Part shown: positions 1 through 10,571 of the stretch, piece by piece
Numbering within the stretch: the stretch's first letter is position 1
Layout of the letters: each line of letters begins with the position of its first letter
NCBI RefSeq assembly: GCF_003144195.1
Contig: NW_020290008.1
Span: 1 to 64,000, forward strand
Source of the DNA: Ceraceosorus guamensis
Taxonomy: Eukaryota > Basidiomycota > Exobasidiomycetes > Ceraceosorales > Ceraceosoraceae
DNA: 64,000 bases
Direction: 5' to 3'
Made by a program: the position numbers and the translations under genes
Notes under the pieces: model-generated
Databases searched by the model: none
The model's input: the letters and a program-made list of their open reading frames with translations, nothing else
What the model was told of the DNA's origin: nothing

Positions 1-808
1 GGGGGGGGGCGTGATGCAGGGGGGAGTGGAATCTGCGAGCCAACGACGCTGCTAAGTGCTGCGCGTGGGAGACGGGCCAGTGATGATTGGATGGGTGGGA
101 TGGGGGAATGGTGGTGATGGTGATGGTGATGGTGATGGAGGAGGGGGAGAAGAAGAAGGAGGGTGCACAGCATTCAGCCCCGATTCTTGCCTGCGAGCGG
201 AAGACGCACGTTCAAGGCATCAACGAAGCCATGCAAGCGCTTGATCAGCTCTTGCTGTCCTGTCCTGTCCTGTCTCTGCCCCCGCAAGCGTCCATCCATC
301 CATTCATCCATCCTCGTTTCCTGCAACAAGCACAGCAGCAGCAGAAGCAGCTATAGAGCAGGCGCAGGCGCAGGCGTGTCACGCGCGATTCGGCATGACA
401 CGTGACACTCCATGAATCACGGGTGGGACGCGCAACGAGATGCCATTTTTGATTCAACATTGTGATTCACGATTCGTGATTCAAATCCACGATTCGAGAT
501 TCGAGATTCTGATTGTGATTACTGATTGAGTGATCGGAAGAATCACAGCGTGGCACAGACCACCATGATGCGTGCGCACGTCTGCAGGGAATGGAAAAGA
601 GAGAACAAGTTCACACGCAATCACAAACATCACAATTGAAGCGCTTTCGATCAAATGCGACTCCACTTGCGGATGCGTTGAATGATAATGATCTTCCTCC
701 ATTCGCACTCACATTCGCACTCGCACTCGCACTCGCACTCCACCCTGCAGCTCCATCCTCGCGTTGCTCATGACAGACTCACGACTGTGACGGCAAGGCA
801 ATTCAAGC
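1..808. other. gene-free upstream stretch with simple repeats
   Basis: No open frame here resembles a known protein. The stretch holds a GATGGT-type tract near 111-140, an AT-richer patch at about 430-525 built from overlapping CACGATTC/GATTCGTGATT words, and a CACTCG tract near 712-741. It is probably the promoter side of the EXPERA gene that begins at 809, although the long distance also leaves room for an upstream gene ending outside the window. Confidence 0.6.
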
Positions 809-1989
809 ATGTCGTCGGCTAGCGATACACGGAGAGCAGCCGCTCAGAGCCAGAGCCAGAGCCAGGGTCAAAGCCAAGCATCAGCGCTGAAGAGCATGGA
901 TCAAGTCAACAAGTCCATACGTCGTCCCTTGTCCAAGCGGCCACTGGACATGATATGGATGACATTCTTCATCGTCCATCTGGCAGCCAGCCTACTCGTC
1001 GACTGTGAGTGTGTCACCCGTTGGTTGGCTGATTGGCTGGCTGGCTGGCTGGCTGCCTGGCTGGCTGCCTGGCTGCATGGCCGGCCATCCCCACATCGCC
1101 GTCGCCTCGGTTGACATCCCGCTCACACTCCACTCCACGCACGCACCCACGCACCCACGCTCCCACGCTCCCTTTCCCGCACGCGCACGCGCACGCCTCT
1201 CGGTCCAGCTCAAACGCTCATGCCCGACAATGTGATCCCAGCATCGCAATCCAATCTGCTCCACGCCTACCTCAAAGACTCTTCCGATCCTCTCATCTCC
1301 GCCCTCACAAGTCCCGCACCTCTGGGTCATCTGTTCCACGCATCTACGCGCACGAGCACGAGCACGAGCACGAGCAAGGCGCTGCCCCACAATTATGCCT
1401 GGTTCGCCACCAGCATGATTCTGGAATTTGCGGTTCAGGTGCCGGTATTTGTCTTGGGCACTATTGCGCTTTGGAGAGGTGAGTTGGCATGCAGCGTGAG
1501 CGAGGGGGAAAGGCGTGCGCGCAGGACAGTCACGAGTCACGAGTCACGAGTCACGAGTCTGATCCGATCAGTCGGCCCCCTCATCATCGTGCGTGGATGC
1601 TCGACGCGCGTACCCATCCATCCAGATGACGCTCGCATCTATCCCGTGCTCATCTTCTACTCTTCCCTCGGTGAGCGTATGCCTGCACGGCGCTTTCATC
1701 AATCCGGGGAGCCCTTCTGCTCACACATCCGGTCCCCAATCTCCTTTTCCTTTGGATCTCTTTGCGCGTCCGCCCCAACCAAGCGACCTTCACAACGCTG
1801 CAATGTCTCGTCACCGTCTTGTACGGTCCTGAATCCCTCTCCTTGAGCCGCTCCAACAAACAGGTATTGCTGAGCGGCTACATTCCATTCGTCATTGTCC
1901 CGCTAGCGCTGGGTTGCGACATGCTCAGACGATGCAGGGCGTTGATCGAGAGAGCGAAAAGGACAGAAGCTTGGCTCAAGAAGAGGTAA
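809..1989 (+). CDS. EXPERA-domain protein, TMEM97 / sigma-2 receptor-like
   Basis: Predicted four-helix ER/endomembrane protein of the EXPERA family, whose members bind sterol-like ligands and influence cholesterol or sterol traffic. My model has exons 809-1004, 1209-1478, 1626-1670 and 1784-1989 (238 aa), each junction in phase 1 with GTGAGT or GTGAGC donors. Helix 1 is at about residues 48-64 and ends in LLVD (Asp65). A loop carries SSDP (Asp92), helix 2 carries ILEF (Glu138), and two more helices follow before a basic KKR tail. Those acidic residues align with the two aspartates and the glutamate that matter in human TMEM97. An insertion rich in Ser/Thr (about 111-121) comes from a CACGAG microsatellite. 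The start could also be the ATG at 896, which would drop the Gln/Ser-rich leader. Family assignment is firm; ligand and precise role are inferred. Confidence 0.85.
1029..1078. repeat. GGCT microsatellite in intron 1
   Basis: An impure run of the GGCT/GGCTGCCT unit fills the first part of intron 1 of the EXPERA gene. It explains the Gly/Trp/Leu-rich frames predicted on both strands here, which are not genes. Confidence 0.8.
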
Positions 1990-2404
1990 GCGCGCCATGC
2001 ATCCCCTCGCTCTTCGCTTCGTGCAACGGGGCAAGGCTACTTACTCTGAGGGCGCGATACCGAACATCATGAAATGCCATTTCTGCTCCGACCATGATGA
2101 GTTGCGCACCGCCCTTGCCGATGATGCCGCCTAGCCTTCACGGCCGCTTGTCAAATCATGATCCATCTTCTTCCTCATTGCCGTGGTGGCGATCGGAATC
2201 CCCTTCTTCTTCCTGTGTCTTTACTGGCATGTCGCACACTTGGATTTATTCAAAGAGAAGATGGCTTTGCTGATATTGAGCTTGCATCTTCACTACTGCA
2301 TGTCGTACAGTCGGAATTGCTCAGAGACGATAGTTCTCATGAGAATGAAGCTTGCGTCTTTACTATATGTTGTACGTTCTTGAGTTCTTTGGAGATGGTA
2401 GTAG

Positions 2405-2813
2405 TGCGCAGAGAGAACATTTGTGCGCGGAGAATAAAGGTGTCAGGCAATCAGCTTGAAGTTTGTGCCCTTCCAGAAGAGAGAATGCTTCAGGTTTGCT
2501 CACCTGGTCACGCCAAATGCTGTCCCTCAGTCTTGCGCTCCAAGTCATCTTGTGCAGGTTCAACGTCTACCACTACAATGCTTGCAGAGCACAGTCGGGG
2601 ATCTTTCGGAGAACAGTAGGCTTCATGGCTGCTGCAAAGATGCGCAGAGGGTTCTGCGCGCTCACGATCAAGCTTGTTGTCAGCATGAAAGTTTGTACGC
2701 TTCAAGAACAACCTCAACATTGCTGCATGACTCCTTGCTCTCCAATGCAAGGTAGCTCACTTGATCACTCCAGACGCTGTCTCTCAGCCTTGGGCTAGAG
2801 TCATCTTGAGCAG
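2405..2813. repeat. diverged direct repeat, two copies about 240 nt apart
   Basis: Copy 1 is 2405-2560 and copy 2 is 2642-2813. The best-preserved blocks are 2498-2557 and 2755-2813. They share GCTCAC at the left, GCTGTC and CTCAG in the middle and GTCATCTTG.GCAG at the right, at roughly 75-80 percent identity by eye with one gap. The copies also share an upstream GCGCAGAG...GAAGTTTGT block. The divergence argues for an old duplication. Confidence 0.65.
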
Positions 2814-2991
2814 TAAGGTCTTTGACTACAAAGCCGGGCCAGGTGAGCCTCAGCTCTGTCTAGCTTTGGATTTGCTTGATCACAAAGAGCCTTTGGAATT
2901 GGGGACCAGGGGGCAAGGCATGTAGCTCCTTGATCTCCCCCCATATGCTGCTTGTACTGCCTTCTGGGCTTTTCGATGTTTTGAAGCTTTG

Positions 2992-3165
2992 CTAACACCA
3001 TTGTTTGATGTTGGTCTTGAAGTCATCCAGCATCTCTATGGTCTTCTGGGCGCCTTTTAACACTCGCAGAGCTTCCTGGTTGGCCTTGGCGTAGTGGTAC
3101 ATACATCCTACATCTGTGAGGCTGTTCCAAGCCTGCTTGACGTTCTTTACAAAGTCAAGCGAGGC
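2992..3165 (-). pseudogene. coding-like minus-strand fragment, unknown family
   Basis: A 57-codon frame runs on the minus strand from 3165 to a TAG at 2992-2994. It reads as a plausible helical, coiled-coil-prone peptide with words such as FVKNVKQAWN, YHYAKANQEAL and QKTIEMLDDF. It has no start codon of its own; an AG just before it could be a splice acceptor. The next frame upstream contains a similar word (QTWNNH versus QAWNS), again hinting at an internal duplication. It may be the last exon of a decayed gene. I do not recognise the family. Confidence 0.25.
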
Positions 3166-3596
3166 TCAGCTGGCGTCCCCCCGTCTGCATTGTTCGCGCT
3201 CTGCAATATGGGCTGTGTCGGAGCAAGCAATGGTTGTTCCAGGTCTGCACGGCTTGTGGTGATGGATATAGAGGTGCTGCGGCTGCCCTGCTGTACGCAA
3301 GCCTTTTGTGACGGAGAGCGGACGCTGCAAAATTCATATTCCTGATCGGCATAGCCAATGTAGCACTTTGAAGTAAGCAAGCTCGAGACGCTCGATGAGC
3401 AGCTACTCCCCCCTCGCGCGAAAGGGAGCAGGCGAGGCAAACGGCGCAGACGAGATTCAGAACCCTAGTGACTTCTTTGTATTGTACATGTATTCGACGA
3501 GCAAGCTCGTCGTGGTGTACCGGGATACATCGTAGAGGTTCTCATCACACTCAGCTAGCGCATCGTGCGCCAGCTCGAATAGCTCGAATATCCCCT

Positions 3597-6500
3597 CTAA
3601 TTCATCCCCTCCTCCGCACAAATCGCGCGCCAAGCGGTCTCCACCTCCTTTCCCAAGACATTTGCGATCCTTTGCAGCTTCCAGTCCAGCGACGTCCCCA
3701 CCACCTCCTCCTCTTTTTCGACGCGCAGCAGCAGCAGCAGCAGCAACTCCTTTGCGAGCTTGCACGCAGGAGCTTCCCGATCCGCCAAGATTGCCGGGGC
3801 AAAGATTGTCCTGATGAGCAGATCAGAAGTCGATATTGCAGCCTTGGCATTATCGCCGTGCGCATCCGCTGCCCACGCGGCAAGCGCCACGTGGTGCGTA
3901 GCGATGCGATGCAAAGTCGGCGTACGAGTTTTGGTGACATCTCCCCTCATCAGAGCTGCGGCAAATGCCCTCAGGACATCCGGATCCCGCTCAGCAGGAT
4001 AGAGGTAGCTTTGCAAGCCGTGCAGGGTCTCTAGGGGCGCATCTCGCAGTTGCAGGGTAAATGTGGACAAGAGGTGAGCATGGTCGATCCACAGCAAGCG
4101 TCGATAGTCCGACGCGTACAGCATCGATTGACCAGCCAAGATGATGCGTTGAAACGCTTCGTCGCCGAGCGAGAGGCCGTCGTACAGACCTAGTAGATCC
4201 GTATAGATTTGGTAAAAGGGCACAGCGATCGTCTCTTTGCATGCGGCTTCTTCCATCGTCTTGCTCCTGGTACGTGTACCATCGAACGGCGCTACCTCGT
4301 CCGACATTTGGACATTTGTGTCAGCATGCGAAGCGACGAGCTGCGGCAGCATTTCAAACAGCTGCACGAGCGCGCCGGAAATCTCCTTGTCCCTGAACAA
4401 ATTTCTGCCAGTAATGTCGCCCGTGGACTGCGGAGTCGGCGCATCGTCCCTCTCCAGCAGGAACACCTTGCACATTGCCAGCAAGAGTTCAGAGGCCGTC
4501 ATCGAGCAGTCGTGCCTCTTCGTATCGAGGGTGGCCTGCAGCGCCATTCTAGTCAAATGCAGCGCATCCCTGACCAGTTGTGCCTCTGTATAATCCCAAG
4601 AAGCGGGCAAGACGTCTTTTCGGTTCAGAGCGGCGCACGTGCCGGAGTGTAGCAGATCGTCCAGAGCTTGCAAGGTCCAATCCGATCGTAAAGGTAGACC
4701 GCTCTGGCTGCTCTTGTACAGCAGAGCCCCTGTCAAAGGGTCCAGATCTTCCGGGTCCGCTTCCGCTTGCTCTTCCGCACCGGGCTGGACGATCTGCTCA
4801 TCGCCTCGTGCTTGCAAAGTCGACCACAGCGTCGCTGCGCCTCTCAATGTGCCATTGCCCTGCATCACGGCTGCAGAAGATTTGACGCGCAAAGATTCGT
4901 TCATAAAGGGTGCCAGCGACGTCGTGCGAGTGTTCCGTTGGATGACGTGCACGAGCTGCTGGGCTAATTCCTCTTGTCCTTTATCCAACGAGTGCACCAG
5001 CTCGACAATTTCCGCAAGGTCCACCTTTTCCTCATCCGCCCCGTGCAAGCTCTCGAGGATGCGTCCTTGAAGTTCTGCAGCGACATGTCGGGCGACCCGA
5101 TATCCGGCAATCCAAGCGTCTTGTTCATCGAACCTTGTCCAGAGCCGACCATCTCGCATGAGATCTCGTGACGCTTTGTGCATGCCCTGCAAGGCCGACA
5201 CAGCTTCGCACCGCTCAAACAGAGCAACAACATCTTTGCAAGCCTCTAGCATCTCGACAAACTCCTCTACCGTCTGCCTTTGCAATGTGTCGAGGCGAGC
5301 GATTCTGCTCGCAGCGGCAAGCATGGCCGACTCTGCGCTCTGGGCCAGACGGGCGATTGCATCCGCGTCATCCTTCAGCCGAGCTGCGAGCGGCTTGGCA
5401 GCATCTGCAGTGCGCGCATTGCTGCAGGCCAAGTCGATCCAAACGTCCAGCAATCCAGCGGCGCATCCCTGCAAAACGAATGCCTGCTCCTCTTCATCCG
5501 GCGTCGCGAGCTCCGCTCGTACGTTGCAGACAACGCTCAAAGCCAGCTCGGCCCATTCTCCAATGTGCGGCCAGCCAAGAGCGTGTTGAGGCTTGGTACG
5601 ATGTGGATGCCTGGCGCAGATGATCCAAGCCTTCATCAGGCGCAACATTTTCCCCGCGGCGCGCGATTCCTCCTTGTCCATGCTCGTGCGACCTTCGAGC
5701 CTGTACTGCACATGCGCCGTCAGCTGTTCGAAAACGGCCCACGAGTGCACGACGTGTTCCAAACCTACTCCGAATTGAGCGTAGATGCTGAAAATGACCA
5801 GGGTGGATACGAACGCGCAATGAGCTTGCAAGTCTTGCGCGCGTCCTGCAGAAGTCCAACAAGGCAGAGCAACAAGACGCAGTAGATGCGCGCTGGTGGC
5901 GTTGGCTAGCGCCGCGGCGGCTTGTCGATCGACTGAGCTGAGCAGTTGCAAGAGCTGCAGCACTTTCAAGGAAGGAGGCGAAGCTCTGAGCGCATGCGAC
6001 GAATTGATCAGATCCATAATGCCTGCTGATTGAAGAACGGCACGAGCAGCATCCAACGATGCTTCTGCGAGAGCGCACAAGCAGTCCAGCACATCCTCCA
6101 CAATCTCCATTCCAGACTCTGTATCCTGTCCATACATTTCCACGAGCAGCGTGGGCGCTGCGAGGTTCAAAAGTCCCCGAGTCATATCCCGTTTGATCGT
6201 CTCTTCGTACATCTCGATTTTCTTGGAGGACGAGGCAGAAACGAGAGGAGGCTGGACGCAGAGCATCGCTTCCCCGCCCCTTTTCGTCGTTCTCAAAGCG
6301 CACCTCAACGCAAACAGTGCCATTCTCCTCACTCCCATTTGTCTGTCGCGCAACAACCAAGTCGAGATGAGCGCTGTCCTGTTGCGAATGTGGTGATGTT
6401 CGAGATGTTTCGCTGCTGCTGTATTTCGCGATGCGACCGGGTGCAGCTCCAATATGCGACCCAGTGTGGTCAGCGCTATAAGCCGCTGAGAAGGCACGGT

Positions 6501-8148
6501 GCTTCGCGCAAGATGAAGCAGCTCTTCGGCCGTGTAGCCAGCCCTGTCCGATTCATCAGCATGATGATGCAAGCCCTCGCCGATCCTCTCTTCGTGCGGC
6601 GCAATGACGCGCCCATCGAAGCCGAAGCGCAGTTGATGATCAGCGCTGGGTTCAACTTTGCTGAAAGGTGAATCGCCCCTCATCCATTCCAGCTCGGGTC
6701 GATGCGCATCTTCTTCAGGAAAGTAGGTCTGTCGAATCGAATCTAGCGTCCCATCATCTTTTGGAGCTTCATCCGGATCAGCCTGCGCAAAGGCTACCTT
6801 CTTCTTTGTGCTGCGGCTGAGGTCAGGATGCAGGGCAGACTCCTCCCGCGCGTGCTCGCTGCGTGGGTCATGGCGAGGTTCGCTTTGCACCTGACTCGTC
6901 GTCGCTCCGCTCTTTCGCTTGCTCAAGAGTTCCAGCACTCCTTGGCCAAAGTGTTGCCTCAGACTGTCCAGTTCGCGCTTGACGTCCTCTTCCGACATTC
7001 CCTTGACCACCTTTTCATTCTCTTCGTCCACCTCTTTCAAGATGCGAGATGTGGCTGCCTCGTTGTGCAAATCGACGCCATCGTCTGCGCCTGCAAGACT
7101 TGGAGCATGCGACGACGCGCGCTGACGACCAGTCGAGGATGAGCCTTGAACATTCTGCGCGCGTCGGGGTGGGCCCAACCCGGCTGACAAGAGGATATTT
7201 CTTCTAAACATGGACATTGGTCTGCCATCCTCTTCCAACCAATCATGATCTGATGTGTCCTGAGGAGCAGAAGAAGGTGCTGCTGCTGCTGCTGCTGCTG
7301 CTGCTGCACTTGCGCTCGCCATGGATTGGACATGTTGTGCGGCGGAGTGCTGGAGGTCCACACTCGAATGCCTTTTGGCAGCATGGCTCCTCGCGTCCGC
7401 ACCCGCACCCGCATGCAGCTCCCTATCCAGCTGCCTTCGTGCCGCAAATCTGCTCATGCCCTGCTTAGGCGCAGTGTGATGCGCCGTGCTCGACGCCCTC
7501 AGCGGTCTTCTCTCGCGTACACCTCCAATAAGAGGTGGACCAGGCTGGATATCTGCTGCCAAAGCGTCTTCAGATCGTTCGTCCCCATCGACGACGACGT
7601 CGGGGTCAAGCGCTTGACCCCGCTGCTGCTGCTGCTGCTGCTGTTCCTGCCCAACAGAATGTGCGGCAGACATTGCCGATTGCGCTGAGCGGGGGCAATC
7701 ATAGCGGATGCGATCGTGAGGCGTGCAGTGAGCCGATCCCTCGTTCCTCAGCGTCTGCATCAACATCATCGCCCCTCCACTGCACTCCCACTGCACTGCA
7801 CTCCCACTCCCACTCCCACTCCCACTCCCACTCACCACGACTCGCGACGCTCTGTCTCTGCCCCTTGCTGTCCGCCTTGCGTCCAATGACTGGCGGCGTG
7901 CTCTTGATGACATTAGCAGCAGCAGGCCACTCGATCCCCTCTCCACTCTCTCCCTCTGCAACTCGGTCATCTGCCTCTGCCTCATCGAATTCGGTGTAAT
8001 CCATCACACGCGGTCTGAGGGATTGTTTTCGCATCTCTCTGAACCTGGCTTCGGACATGCTGTGCACCGTAGCCGTAGCCGTGGCCGGACTGCCCGATGG
8101 GCTGCTCCAAGTGCCACTTGCGCTTGCACTTTGACTTGGACGCTGCAT
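3597..8148 (-). CDS. RPAP1: RNA polymerase II-associated protein 1 (RPAP1 / Rba50)
   Basis: RPAP1 helps assemble or import RNA polymerase II with GPN GTPases and R2TP-type chaperones. My model has exon 1 at 7836-8148 and exon 2 at 3597-7684 (1466 aa), joined in phase 1. The PLIGGV..R and SRFAARR words typical of the N-terminus are present at about residues 140-175. The RPAP1_N motif follows at about 320-365 (EVDEENEKVVKGMS) and the RPAP1_C motif at about 425-465 (YFPEEDAHRPELEWM, then LRFGFDGR). The remaining roughly 1000 residues are helical ARM-like repeats, as in the long metazoan and basidiomycete forms and unlike the short yeast Rba50. Poly-Gln and poly-Ala runs interrupt the N-terminal third. 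The start at 8148 is the first ATG of the exon, and an ATG at about 8058 is also possible. The gene is divergent from gluconokinase. Confidence 0.9.
7797..7835 (-). repeat. hexamer tandem tract at the RPAP1 intron 1 donor
   Basis: On the RPAP1 sense strand the GTGAGT donor at 7835 runs straight into about five GTGGGA units (plus-strand CTCCCA, 7801-7830). The intron 5' end is thus a microsatellite that carries donor-like words. Confidence 0.7.
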
Positions 8149-8956
8149 GTTGCGAGTCGAGCATTACCTGTGCATGCGATCGTCGAGTCGAGTCGAGTCG
8201 AGCCTCATGCAGCCATCGTGGATTGGTGTGTTGCGAAGCTGCTGTTGCGAGCGCAAGCGTAGCAGGTAGGTGTGTGTGTGTGTGTGCGCGCGGGTGCGTG
8301 TGCGTGTGCGTGCGTGCGTGTGTGTGTGTGTGTGTGTGTGCGCGGGTGCGTGTGAGGCAATGCTTGCTCGCTCGCTCGCTTGCTTATACCTTCACTCTTT
8401 GCCGCCGCCGCCCCCAAAACTTGTTCGCAAGTCCAAAAGTCGCACTCCAGACGAAGAGCGAGCGGTGAGGCGAGGCGAGGTGCTGATGGTCAAGGTCAAA
8501 GCGTCAAATCAAATGCCATCGAATGAGTCATGCATGACCCTCAATTGAATCCTCCATCGGCGGGCACACGATGCATGCATGTAGCCCCCGCACCCAATCA
8601 AAATCAAAATCAATGACCGGATACACAATCACCAATCAAGAATTTATCAGTTCACCAATCACGTGATCGTCCGACGATCGGGTGCGGGTGCGGGTGCGGG
8701 TGCGATGCGGTGATGCGTTTGTTTGCATGCACACTCAACGACTTCGACTTGACTTTTGATTCATGGGATTGCGCGCGCATTCAAATAGAATCACGAATAT
8801 CTCAATCGCGAATTTCACGAATTTTGGGAGTGCGTCGTTCGTTTGATGCTGCCTGCATTCACATTGGCCCAGCGCAACGCTGCGCTCATCCCCCCTCCTC
8901 CCATCCACCGCCACCTCCAAACAAGCAAGCAAGCAAGCAAGCAGGACGGCATCGAG
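8149..8956. promoter_or_regulatory. shared divergent promoter region, RPAP1 / gluconokinase
   Basis: About 0.8 kb between two head-to-head genes. It holds a CGAGT pentamer run near 8181-8201, a long GT-rich tract (8267-8345), a GCTC/GCTT run near 8366-8382, AT-rich words around 8595-8660, four GGGTGC units near 8679-8704 and CAAG units near 8921-8942. I cannot assign a TATA box or a specific factor site. Confidence 0.5.
8267..8345. repeat. GT/GTGC microsatellite
   Basis: Alternating GT with GC interruptions between the RPAP1 start and the gluconokinase start. Alternating purine-pyrimidine DNA of this length can adopt Z-form, but that is only a possibility here. Confidence 0.85.
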
Positions 8957-10571
8957 ATGGCGCAGGCTCAGCAAGCATCCCTCCAGCACCGCCAACCTGG
9001 CTCTGGCTCTGGGTCGGGCGGAGAAGCGCAGCTGTGTAGCAGCGCGCTGAGGATCTGTCAAGATGCTCTGCAACAACGCGACAGGGACGAGGAGGTGGAT
9101 GGGCGCGGGAGTCAGGATGAGGGCCAAGCGATCCTGTTCATAGTCATGGTGAGCCAAGCTTTGCTTTCCTGGTCATGCAATGCGCACGCTCGGCGTTTTC
9201 AACTTGCGCTTACACAGCACGCCCCCTGCATCTTCCCCCTCTTCCCTCGCACGTTCAACATGGTCCCCTCATCCTGCTTCCCCTTGGCGCACGCTCCCAA
9301 CGCGCTCACAGGGCGTATCAGGTAGCGGCAAGTCCACATTGGGTCAACATCTCGCCTGCGCTCTGCAATGCGCCTTTCTAGATGCAGACGATCTACACTC
9401 TCCTCGCAACGTGGCCAAAATGTCGCGTGGAGAGGCGCTGGAGGATGGGGATAGGTGGGACTGGCTGAAAAGCGTCAGAGAGGAGGGTGTGCGCGTAGCG
9501 AGGAGGGGCTTGCAGGGTGCTGGGCATGCCATTTCTCAGAAAAGGGTGGCAGAGGCAGACGGAGAGAAGGGGGAGGAAATGGAAATGGATATGGACATGG
9601 AGGTGACGAAAAGGAGGGAATTGGCGGAAGTTAGAGAGACGGCGGGGTTGAGGCAAGAGCAACATCCTCATCCTCATCCTCATTCTCATCCGCAAGTCGA
9701 ACACCACGACGCTTCATCTTCACCTCACGATTCGCTCCATACTCTCGCAGCAAGCAAGATTTCGGCATACAGCAGTCTCGCACCTCGCAGTTCGTCCAAC
9801 GAACGGCGGGCAAATTGCGCAGTGATAGCCTGTTCAGCGCTCAAGCGCATCTACAGGGACATTCTCCGCGGCGGCGCGTCCAACAAAAGCGCAAACGTTC
9901 GGACCTATCACCTCTACCTTCGCGTAGCCCCCTCGGAGCTTCACAGACGCCTCACTCATCGCAGGGGACATTTCATGAAGGATGTTTTGCTGAATAGTCA
10001 GCTCGATACGCTTCAAGAACCAACGCATCAAGATGAAGCGGATTGTTTCGTGTTGGGTGCGGATGAGCACGCGACGAGCGGGGCTTCTTCGCAGTTGCGC
10101 AAAGAGCAGCGCGAGCAGCGCGATTTGAAGGCAAAGGTGGAGCTGATGCTGGATCGAGATATCCTTGCGCAGCTTGGGCGCGCATCAAGCACCTCTTCTC
10201 CTCCCACTGCCACCGCTTCGGGCACAACAAGCACCAACAGCAACTGCAAATCCAGCAGCACAACTCAGCAGCAGCCCAAAGCCCAAGCCAAACTTTTGCA
10301 CGCTCAAAATCTCTCCCTTCCCCTCTCCGTCTCTTCTTTCCCCACATCCAGCACGTCGGCGAACAGATCGACAGATACGTCGGCTCTAGAAAGTCTTTCT
10401 CGTGCGCTCGAAGAGCTTCAGACTGACCTGAATGCCCGGTTGACGGAGGTGAAAGAGATGCTTGAAGGGGCAGGTGGAGAGAAGTCCACCCATTCGGGGT
10501 TTTTTGGAAAGGGAGCAGCAGAAGAAGAAGAAGAGGATGAAGAGGATGAAGAAGGGGACATGAAAGAGTAA
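8957..10571 (+). CDS. gluconokinase (GntK/IdnK type) with long insertions
   Basis: Phosphorylates D-gluconate with ATP to 6-phosphogluconate, feeding the pentose phosphate pathway; expected cytosolic. My model joins 8957-9148 to 9312-10571 in phase 0 (483 aa), and the join creates IVM-GVSGSGKST, a complete P-loop. The remaining motifs appear in order: FLDADDLHSPRNVAKMSRG with DRWDWL (substrate site), ACSALKRIYRDILRG, YLRVAP...RRGHFM and LNSQLDTLQEP. Normal family members are about 170-220 aa. This one has a roughly 100-residue low-complexity insertion between the DRWDWL block and ACSALK, a second insertion, and an acidic Glu/Asp tail. All catalytic motifs are intact, so it should be active. 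An upstream in-frame ATG at 8846 is a less likely start. Confidence 0.88.

Larger units (their letters stand above)
1990..3596. other. gene-free stretch with a decayed, internally repeated coding-like island (2050-3450)
   Basis: The stretch lies between the EXPERA gene and the 3' end of RPAP1. From about 2050 to 3450 the base composition looks less GC-rich than neighbouring genes and all frames are interrupted. Short stretches on the minus strand still read like protein. Two diverged copies of a unit lie about 240 nt apart (2405-2560 and 2642-2813), and a shorter pair is at 2278-2308 and 2347-2375. I recognise no transposase, reverse transcriptase or other family motif. It is best treated as a relic of a lost gene or mobile element of unknown type. 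Confidence 0.5.

Noticed and set aside
992-1540. 182-codon minus-strand frame antisense to the EXPERA gene
   Set aside because: It is composed of microsatellite translations (Ser-Gln-Pro and Arg-Ala repeats) opposite confirmed exons.
5494-6360. 288-codon minus-strand frame overlapping RPAP1
   Set aside because: It lies on the same strand in another frame of the well-supported RPAP1 exon; an Arg/Ser-rich shadow.
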